A stretch of DNA of 64,000 nt, taken from contig CALMRZ010000017.1 in NCBI GenBank assembly GCA_937872225.1, positions 94,325-158,324 on the forward strand, given 5' to 3'. Positions 55,631-62,269 of the stretch are shown piece by piece. Below the pieces are notes generated by a model. The model was not told the DNA's origin and searched no databases. It saw nothing but the letters and a program-made list of their open reading frames with translations. The stretch's first letter is position 1. Each line of letters begins with the position of its first letter. This stretch comes from an uncultured Spirochaetota bacterium (GTDB taxonomy: Bacteria; Spirochaetota; UBA4802; UBA5550). Both the position numbers and the translations under genes were made by a program.

Positions 55631-57892
55631 ATGATAGTCAGGTGTAAAAACTGTAATTCTGCCTTTGCCGTGGATGACGGAAAAGTCAAGGATAAGAAAT
55701 TCGCATTTACCTGCCCGAAATGCGACAGTGAGAATGTCATTGACAACAGGAAAGAACTGAAGGCGGCAGTTGCAGGACCGACTGTAATAGATGAAGAATA
55801 TAATGAGATGTCTGAGCGTTCCGCGAGGGACGAAGCTGTCGCAAGCACCGGCAGGGATAACCTTTTCGAGGAGTCAATGGCGGCTCAGGCTCCGGAGCGG
55901 GCATCCAAAAGCGATGTTCTTTCGGATGATGGGCTGATGCTCGATGAATCGGCCATGGTGGACACTGACGATCTTTCAGGGCTTGCTGAACCTGAAAAGA
56001 TGGAAGAAATAGACACGTCGCTGGAACATGCCGACCTTCCTCCGGCGGACGACATGCGCTCCGATGTTCCCCTTGACGATATCAATATTGATGATGATCT
56101 TAAAAATCTCGGCCTTACCGATATTGACCTGGACCTGGAAGAGAAGCGTCCGGCTAAAGAAGAAAAACCTCCCCGGAAAACAGCGGGTGATACTATTTTT
56201 GAGGACCTCGACCTCGAAACCGGCGAGGGTAAACTGGAATCCGACGTAATCCTTGATGAAATGGATCTGAAGGAAGATACGAACGCCCCGGTTCATCTGG
56301 ACGAAATTGATGATATTGATAAACTTCTTGCCGAGAATGACCGGAAAAAGGAAATCGTGGATGACTTTGAGCCCTTGGAAGTGGAAACAGAGCATATTGA
56401 ATCGAAACCGCTGGCGCCGGACATGGTCCTCGATGAGGAAATAAAAACTGAAGAGGTGTACCGGGCCAAGGAGCCTGCAGAGGATGAGAGTATAACCATA
56501 GATCTGGATACCCTGGACATAGATCTGGAAGATGCGGATAAGAAGGCGCCCGCCAAAGTAGAAGCTCCCCTGGATTTTGATCTGTCCGATAAGGAAGAAA
56601 CGCCGCGGCATGAGCCGGCTGAAGATGAAAGCATAACCATCGATCTTGATACGCTTGACATCGATCTTCAGGAAGATAAGGAGCCCATGAAGGGTGAAAG
56701 CCACGAGGATCTGGACCTCGACCTTTCTGATTTTTCCGATGAGACAATACAGGAGCTTGAGGAAGTCACACAAAAGCCTCAAGAGAAGGACGACGAAAGC
56801 ATCACGCTGGATCTGAATTCCCTCGATATATCGCTCGAGGAGAGCGATGAAATAAAAAAGGGAGAGGACCTCGGAGAAGACGAGAAACTGACCCTTGAGG
56901 ACGCCGGGCTTACGCTGGAAGAATTGACCACCGACGAACTGGTATCGGTATCCTCCGAATCGGATTTAAAGCATGCCGAAGAGGAAGACATCAAGCTGAG
57001 CATCAGTGAAATCGCTCCTGATATCGACATGAACGAAATCGAAAAAGAGCTGAAGGAAGCCGAGTCAATTCTGGTCGAGCCGCCCAGACGGAAAGAGGAT
57101 CTCCTCGTCGTTGATGAACTTTCTGACCTGCCGGAGATAGATTTTGATAAGGACCTGGAACTGGTCGGCATAGATGAAGAGGCGGATACAGCCGCCGTTT
57201 CGAAATTCGAGGATGAACTGTTCAGTCTTGATGAAGGGGAAAAAGGCGCAAAGGCGAGGGGCGGTCTGAGGAAAGAGCTCCCGGACATGGTGCCCAAGGG
57301 AGCGGTCAATTTTTCTATTGATTATTCCCTCAAATATTCAAGGATCGGCGCGCTGCTGAGGCTGTTCGGCATCTTTTTCATCGGTCTCATCCCCCATTTT
57401 GTGGTTTTCTTCGTGTACAACGTGTTGTCAATAATTCTCAGCTTTATCAATCATATCCTGGTTATTTTTACCGAGAAGAACATGGAGGATTTTTCCGAGA
57501 TCCATGAAAACACCCTCCGCTATCTTCTTTCCATCTGCGCTTCATCGCTGGGCATAGTGGAAGAACTCCCGATTTTTGCCGGTCGCGATAATATTGATTA
57601 TCCTCTGCAAATGAGGATAATATACCCCATCAGGTCGTCAAGGTTTCTCGCCTTTCTCCGGCTGTCGGTGCTGGGGATCATCGTCCTCACGTTGCCGCAT
57701 TTGATCATACTGTCGGTTATAAGCCTGGTCATACCCCTGGTGTTTATCGCGGGGATATTGTCAGTGCTGGCGACCGGGGGATGGCCGCATCTGTTGTTTG
57801 ATTTCATGAACAGGTTTTACCGGTATACCGCCAGGGTGCTGGCTTTCAGCATCGGGATTGTCGACGTGTATCCGCGCTTCAAGTTTGACTAA
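55631..57892 (+). CDS. Zinc-ribbon, acidic-repeat and DUF4389 membrane protein
   Basis: A 753-residue protein of three parts. Residues 1-38 form a zinc ribbon of the MJ0042 type (CKNCNSAF then CPKCDSENV). Residues 45-555 are a very acidic, low-complexity linker with a repeated motif around ESITIDLDTLDIDL (near residues 285, 330 and 390) and related D/L-rich copies. Residues 560-753 are a DUF4389 domain with two long hydrophobic regions (about 578-620 and 668-725). Zinc-ribbon plus DUF4389 proteins are known from delta-proteobacteria and spirochaetes; the function is unknown. An AGGAG site precedes the start. The 3' end overlaps the convergent yjbQ by 14 nt. Confidence 0.8.
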   Translation: MIVRCKNCNSAFAVDDGKVKDKKFAFTCPKCDSENVIDNRKELKAAVAGPTVIDEEYNEMSERSARDEAVASTGRDNLFEESMAAQAPERASKSDVLSDDGLMLDESAMVDTDDLSGLAEPEKMEEIDTSLEHADLPPADDMRSDVPLDDINIDDDLKNLGLTDIDLDLEEKRPAKEEKPPRKTAGDTIFEDLDLETGEGKLESDVILDEMDLKEDTNAPVHLDEIDDIDKLLAENDRKKEIVDDFEPLEVETEHIESKPLAPDMVLDEEIKTEEVYRAKEPAEDESITIDLDTLDIDLEDADKKAPAKVEAPLDFDLSDKEETPRHEPAEDESITIDLDTLDIDLQEDKEPMKGESHEDLDLDLSDFSDETIQELEEVTQKPQEKDDESITLDLNSLDISLEESDEIKKGEDLGEDEKLTLEDAGLTLEELTTDELVSVSSESDLKHAEEEDIKLSISEIAPDIDMNEIEKELKEAESILVEPPRRKEDLLVVDELSDLPEIDFDKDLELVGIDEEADTAAVSKFEDELFSLDEGEKGAKARGGLRKELPDMVPKGAVNFSIDYSLKYSRIGALLRLFGIFFIGLIPHFVVFFVYNVLSIILSFINHILVIFTEKNMEDFSEIHENTLRYLLSICASSLGIVEELPIFAGRDNIDYPLQMRIIYPIRSSRFLAFLRLSVLGIIVLTLPHLIILSVISLVIPLVFIAGILSVLATGGWPHLLFDFMNRFYRYTARVLAFSIGIVDVYPRFKFD

Positions 57893-58280
57893 GTATCGTG
57901 ACCAGCACCGTTCTGGTCCGGGGACCGTCAAATTCGCAAAAATAGATTCCCTGCCATGTGCCGAGGTTCAGCCTGCCGTTATCAAGGATAACTGTCTCCG
58001 AACATCCTATCAGTGATGATTTTATGTGAGCATGGGAATTCCCTTCCGCATGGCTGAAATCGACCTGGTCGAATTTCAGGTGCCGCAATCCCTTCAGGAT
58101 GTCTTTTTGCACCGCGGGATCGGCGTTTTCATTGATGGTGATCGCCGCCGTCGTGTGGGGTGTGTAGATGACGCATATCCCTTCGCCGGTCCTGCTGCGT
58201 GACACTATGTCCTGGACCTGGGCGGTTATATCGATGAATTCTTCCGTTGCCCTGCTCTTTACCGTCAATGATTCAATCAT
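57879..58280 (-). CDS. yjbQ: UPF0047/YjbQ family protein
   Basis: A 133-residue member of the YjbQ family; some members have secondary thiamine-phosphate synthase activity. The signature ICVIYTPHTTAAITINENADP, the HAEGNSHAHIKSSLIG segment and GTWQGIYFCEFDGPR are all present. I chose ATG at 58280, with GGGAG upstream, over an earlier Met at 58304. It overlaps the histone-deacetylase-like stop by eight bases, so translation is coupled. Confidence 0.92.
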   Translation of the reverse strand: MIESLTVKSRATEEFIDITAQVQDIVSRSRTGEGICVIYTPHTTAAITINENADPAVQKDILKGLRHLKFDQVDFSHAEGNSHAHIKSSLIGCSETVILDNGRLNLGTWQGIYFCEFDGPRTRTVLVTILSQT

Positions 58281-59232
58281 TTTTTGCTCCCTGCCCGTAT
58301 ACAAAGGCGTCCATCATGGCCCTGACGCTTGCCGCAAGGGCCTGCAGGTTATATCCTCCCTCGAGAAACGAGACGATCCTGCCCTGTGAATGGATATTCG
58401 CCACTGCCATGAGCATTCTGGTGAATTCTCCGAAGGTCTCGCTATTCAGACGAATGGATGACAGCGGATCGTTCCGGTGCGCGTCGAAACCGGCCGAAAC
58501 AAGAATTATTTCAGGTTTGAATTCATCAATGGCGGGAATGATCAGGTTCTGAAACGCCGGGATGTATTCCCGCTCGGAGCTTCCCGCGCTCATGGGGATG
58601 TTGATGGTATAGCCTTTTCCCGCGCCTGACCCGCATTCAGAAGAGGCCCCAGTCCCGGGATAATGGGGGTGCTGGTGGAGGCTGATGTAGAGGATGGAAC
58701 TGTCCTGTTCAAAGGAGTGCTGGGTGCCGTTTCCATGGTGGACATCCCAGTCGACAATGGCTATTTTCCCTATCTTGTGCCTGTTCTGGAGATACCGTGC
58801 GGCAATGGCAATGTTGTTGAATATGCAGAACCCGGCGGCATAATCGTGTTCGGCGTGGTGACCAGGCGGGCGCACGGCGCAGAAACCGTTGGTTGCCCGC
58901 TTCTCCATAATTGCGTCGCACATACCGAGGGATCCTCCCACCGCCTTGAGGGCTACATCGAAGGAGTAATCGCATACCGCAGTGTCCATGGAATCGAGGT
59001 AGGAAATCCCGTCTTTTATTTCTTTCTCAATTCGCTTGATGTAGGCCTTTGAATGAATCGCCTCAATGTGCTTCATGTCCGGTATTTCAGGTTTGATCCT
59101 GACAAGGCTTTCAAAGTAGGGAGCCTGCGAAAGGGCGTTGCTGATATATATCAGACGCTCCGGCTTTTCAGGGTGTCCCCACCCGGTATCATGCTGCAGA
59201 TACACGGAATCGAATAAATAGGCTGTGGCCAT
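58273..59232 (-). CDS. Histone deacetylase-like amidohydrolase
   Basis: A 319-residue class II-type HDAC/acetylpolyamine amidohydrolase superfamily protein. The active-site segment RPPGHHAEHD has H125 and H126. IVDWDVHHGNGTQ gives Zn ligands D163 and H165, and SAGFDAHRNDPL the third. In bacteria such proteins deacetylate polyamines, lysine or AcuC substrates. The AcuC type regulates acetyl-CoA synthetase, which is notable because an acyl-CoA synthetase gene lies nearby at 60207. The start follows the family. Confidence 0.93.
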   Translation of the reverse strand: MATAYLFDSVYLQHDTGWGHPEKPERLIYISNALSQAPYFESLVRIKPEIPDMKHIEAIHSKAYIKRIEKEIKDGISYLDSMDTAVCDYSFDVALKAVGGSLGMCDAIMEKRATNGFCAVRPPGHHAEHDYAAGFCIFNNIAIAARYLQNRHKIGKIAIVDWDVHHGNGTQHSFEQDSSILYISLHQHPHYPGTGASSECGSGAGKGYTINIPMSAGSSEREYIPAFQNLIIPAIDEFKPEIILVSAGFDAHRNDPLSSIRLNSETFGEFTRMLMAVANIHSQGRIVSFLEGGYNLQALAASVRAMMDAFVYGQGAKND

Positions 59233-59368
59233 TGGATTACCCGTATAATGCGTTTATTATTCAGTTGACTGCATTATTGCAAAAGAGAAGGACCTGTCAA
59301 ATTATTATTGTAGGTTCTGCCCGGCCTTGCGGAAACGCCGGAGCGATTACTATGCCCGCGTTTTGTTG

Positions 59369-59397
59369 TTGACAGGGACCGGGAGGGTTTTTATTTG
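59369..59397 (+). promoter_or_regulatory. Candidate promoter for the GntR-prpE unit
   Basis: A perfect TTGACA at 59369-59374 is followed after 17 bp by TATTTG (59392-59397). The -10 overlaps the adjacent palindrome, so a bound repressor would block it. The -10 element is poor, so confidence is limited. Confidence 0.4.
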
Positions 59398-59414
59398 TAT
59401 TATTGTTAATACAA
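59395..59414. promoter_or_regulatory. Operator-like palindrome at the GntR start
   Basis: TTGTATTA, then TTGT, then TAATACAA: a perfect 8-bp inverted repeat with a 4-bp spacer. It overlaps the candidate -10 and touches the ATG at 59414. The half-site is of the kind many GntR/HutC regulators bind, so autoregulation is likely. Confidence 0.6.
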
Positions 59415-60163
59415 TGAGACGTTATGCGTCCATGAAGCCGGTAGTTCTCGACAATTCTCATATACCGCTCCACTACCAGATAGCCGATTATCTCGAGGAT
59501 ATGCTGAAGCGGGGCGATCTGAGCCATGAACGGCAGGTGCCCACGGAAGAGGAACTCGCGGCAACGTTCGGCGTCAGCAGAACGACTATCCGCCATTCAC
59601 TGGACCATTTGGTGAAAAAGGGCCTGCTCACCAGGAAGCAGGGAAAGGGGACATTCTGGACGGAAGACGCCAAGCTGCTCCGTCAGGAAAAGATGGCGGG
59701 CATCAACAAGCAGATATTCAACATCAGCGAAAAGACAACGGTCCGGGTGCTATCAAAAAACGTTGAAACGGGCCCGGATGAAGCGTGCAGATTTCTCGGC
59801 CTGCCGGGAAATTCGTCGGTAACGGTGTTCAGGCGGGTCAGGTCCGCCGGCGGGGAGCCGATGAGCTATACGATTAATTTTCTTCCGGAACAATACGGCT
59901 CGATGATCGAGAAGAAGCACCTGCAGCAGATGACCATGCTGGAGACCCTTGAGTCGGTCGTCAACATAGACCTGGGCACCATAGAGCATGAGGTTGAAAT
60001 CACGAGGGCCTCGGCTGAAATTTCCAAACTGCTGGGAATCCGCATTCTTGACCCGGTCCTCACGATCAAGACCTCGGTTTTTGACAAGAAACGGAAGCCG
60101 GTCGAGATAGTATGGACCTATTTTGTGGAAAACAAGTACAAATTCAGGGTCGTGCTTGATTGA
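59414..60163 (+). CDS. GntR-family regulator with UTRA domain
   Basis: About 249 residues. The winged helix-turn-helix spans roughly 15-80 (HIPLHYQIADYLEDML, then PTEEELAATFGVSRTTIRHSLDHLVKKGLLTRKQGKGTF), typical of the HutC subgroup. A UTRA ligand-binding domain follows (about 95-245; VTVFRRVRSAGGEPMSYTINFLPE). The effector is unknown but may be a metabolite of propionyl-CoA formation, since prpE starts 43 bp downstream. The ATG at 59414 or 59432 can serve as start; neither has a good ribosome-binding site. The frame is open further upstream to 59327. Confidence 0.88.
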   Translation: MRRYASMKPVVLDNSHIPLHYQIADYLEDMLKRGDLSHERQVPTEEELAATFGVSRTTIRHSLDHLVKKGLLTRKQGKGTFWTEDAKLLRQEKMAGINKQIFNISEKTTVRVLSKNVETGPDEACRFLGLPGNSSVTVFRRVRSAGGEPMSYTINFLPEQYGSMIEKKHLQQMTMLETLESVVNIDLGTIEHEVEITRASAEISKLLGIRILDPVLTIKTSVFDKKRKPVEIVWTYFVENKYKFRVVLD

Positions 60164-60206
60164 ACCGTGAACATAAAAAAACAGAATTTATTTAAGGAGG
60201 ATACCC

Positions 60207-62102
60207 ATGGGGGAATATCAAAAAGCGTATGATGAATCAATCAATAATCCTGAAAGTTTTTGGGGCAGGGCGGCCCAGGACGTTATATGGTCCAAAAAAT
60301 TCAGTAAGGTTTTGGATGACTCGGGAAAACCCTTTTACCGCTGGTTCATTGACGGCGAATTGAATACCTGCTACAATGCCCTTGATTATCACATCGAGCA
60401 GGGCCGGGGTGACCAGGTTGCAGTTATTTACGACAGCCCGGTTACGGGGAAGGTCCAGAAGATAACCTACAGGGAATTCAGGGACGAGGTGGCGCTTTTC
60501 GCAGGTGCTTTGAAAAATAATGGCATCGGCAAAGGGGACCGCGTCATCGTTTACATGCCCATGATACCGCAGGCAGCGGTGGCGATGCTGGCCTGCGCCC
60601 GGATAGGGGCGATCCATTCCGTGGTGTTCGGCGGATTCGCTCCCAATGAGCTTGCCGTGCGGATTGACGACGCCAAGCCGAAGCTGATCGTATCGGCTTC
60701 GTGCGGCATAGAGGGCAAAAAAACAATCGATTACAAACCGCTCCTGGACAAGGCCATAGATCTGGCCAAAAACAGGCCTTCATGCTGCATTATTTACCAG
60801 AGAGAGCAGGTAACGGCGCCCCTCACGGCGGGAAGGGACCTTGACTGGACAGAGGCGATGAAAAAAGCATCCCCCGCCGATTGCGTGGCGGTCAAAGCGA
60901 CGGATCCGCTCTATATCCTCTACACGTCGGGGACAACGGGACTCCCGAAGGGCGTGGTCCGCGATAACGGCGGACACGCGGTCGCACTCAAATGGAGCAT
61001 GAAGAATATTTACGGCATGAACCCGGGCGAAGTATTCTGGGCAGCCTCCGACGTGGGTTGGGTCGTGGGCCATTCCTACATCGTGTATGCCCCCCTCCTG
61101 TACGGATGTACCACCATCATGTACGAAGGAAAGCCGGTGGGCACCCCTGATCCGGGCGCCTTCTGGCGCATCATCAATCAGCACGATGTGAAAGTGCTTT
61201 TTACCGCGCCCACGGCCTTCAGGGCGATAAAAAAGGAAGACCCCAGCGGCGAATATTTGAAGAAATACGACCTCTCGAAATTCAGGTATCTCTTCCTTGC
61301 CGGGGAGCGCCTGGACCCGGACACCTATCACTGGGCTTCCAACATGCTGAATAAACCGGTGGTGGACCACTGGTGGCAGACGGAGACGGGTTGGGCCATT
61401 GCGGCAAATTGCATGGGCCTTGAGAAGTTTCCGATAAAGGCCGGGTCCCCCACAAAGGCGGTTCCGGGATACCAGGTGGAGATAATCGACAACGAGGGAA
61501 AGACGCTTCCCGCTGAAACGGAAGGCCTGGTGGCCATCAAGCTCCCGCTTCCCCCGGGTACCCTGCCGACGCTCTGGCAGAACGACGGCAAGTACAGGGA
61601 ATCCTACACCGACCCCTTCCCCGGCTATTATTTTACCGGCGACGGCGGTTACGTTGACAAAGACGGGTACCTCTATATCATGGGGCGGGTTGATGACGTC
61701 ATCAACGTGGCCGGACACCGCCTGTCGACAGGGTCCATGGAAGAGGTCATAGCCCAGCATCCAGACGTTGCCGAATGCGCGGTCATCGGCGCCGCTGACG
61801 ATTTCAAGGGCCAGCTTCCCCTCGGGTTTGTCGTTCTCAAGGAAGGGGTCACGAAGTCGAATGACGACATCATCAAGGACCTGGTCAACATGGTCCGCGA
61901 CCAGATCGGAGCCGTGGCGGTGTTCAAGCAGGCCGTTATCGTCAAGCGGCTTCCCAAAACAAGATCGGGTAAAATCCTGCGCTCTACCATGAGAAAAATA
62001 GCCGACGGACAGGAGTATTCCGTGCCTTCAACAATAGATGATCCGGCCATTCTGGGCGAGATTGAAGTTTCGATCAAGTCTCTGGGATACGGAAAAAAGT
62101 AG
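60207..62102 (+). CDS. prpE: Propionyl-CoA/acetyl-CoA synthetase-type acyl-CoA ligase
   Basis: A 631-residue ACS-family enzyme that forms acyl-AMP and then acyl-CoA. Motifs: the AMP-binding YILYTSGTTGLPKGVVRD, DHWWQTETGW, FTGDGGYVDKDGYLYIMGRVDDVINVAGHRLSTGSMEE, and the acetylatable catalytic Lys in KTRSGKILRSTMR near residue 590. SASCGIEGKKTIDYKPLLDKAI and TAPTAFRAIKKEDP favour the propionate (PrpE/ACSS3) subtype over acetate. A strong AAGGAGG site precedes the ATG. Activity may be tuned by Lys acetylation and by the HDAC-like protein nearby, but that is an inference. Confidence 0.92.
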   Translation: MGEYQKAYDESINNPESFWGRAAQDVIWSKKFSKVLDDSGKPFYRWFIDGELNTCYNALDYHIEQGRGDQVAVIYDSPVTGKVQKITYREFRDEVALFAGALKNNGIGKGDRVIVYMPMIPQAAVAMLACARIGAIHSVVFGGFAPNELAVRIDDAKPKLIVSASCGIEGKKTIDYKPLLDKAIDLAKNRPSCCIIYQREQVTAPLTAGRDLDWTEAMKKASPADCVAVKATDPLYILYTSGTTGLPKGVVRDNGGHAVALKWSMKNIYGMNPGEVFWAASDVGWVVGHSYIVYAPLLYGCTTIMYEGKPVGTPDPGAFWRIINQHDVKVLFTAPTAFRAIKKEDPSGEYLKKYDLSKFRYLFLAGERLDPDTYHWASNMLNKPVVDHWWQTETGWAIAANCMGLEKFPIKAGSPTKAVPGYQVEIIDNEGKTLPAETEGLVAIKLPLPPGTLPTLWQNDGKYRESYTDPFPGYYFTGDGGYVDKDGYLYIMGRVDDVINVAGHRLSTGSMEEVIAQHPDVAECAVIGAADDFKGQLPLGFVVLKEGVTKSNDDIIKDLVNMVRDQIGAVAVFKQAVIVKRLPKTRSGKILRSTMRKIADGQEYSVPSTIDDPAILGEIEVSIKSLGYGKK

Positions 62103-62152
62103 TGTTCAGCTGGACCTGTTTCCACCCCCAATTGTATACAAAGTTAGTGATT

Positions 62153-62188
62153 AAGCCCCGCCCGGATGTAATGCCGGGCGGGGCTTTT
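62153..62188 (+). terminator. Rho-independent terminator after prpE
   Basis: A 13-bp stem (62153-62165 with 62174-62186), GC-rich (GCCCCGCCCGG), with an eight-base loop and a TTTT tail. It lies 50 bp after the prpE stop and ends the GntR-prpE unit. Confidence 0.9.
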
Positions 62189-62269
62189 ATTTTCAGGGAA
62201 ACCGTAAAACATCATTGACACGCCCTGTTGTCCGGTTCAATAATTGCAAAACAATTTGTTGTAAAGAGC

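Noticed and set aside
55976-56782. Minus-strand frames opposite the acidic repeats, rich in Ser and Phe
   Set aside because: They arise from the acidic Asp/Leu codons of the DUF4389 protein read backwards and have no start signal.
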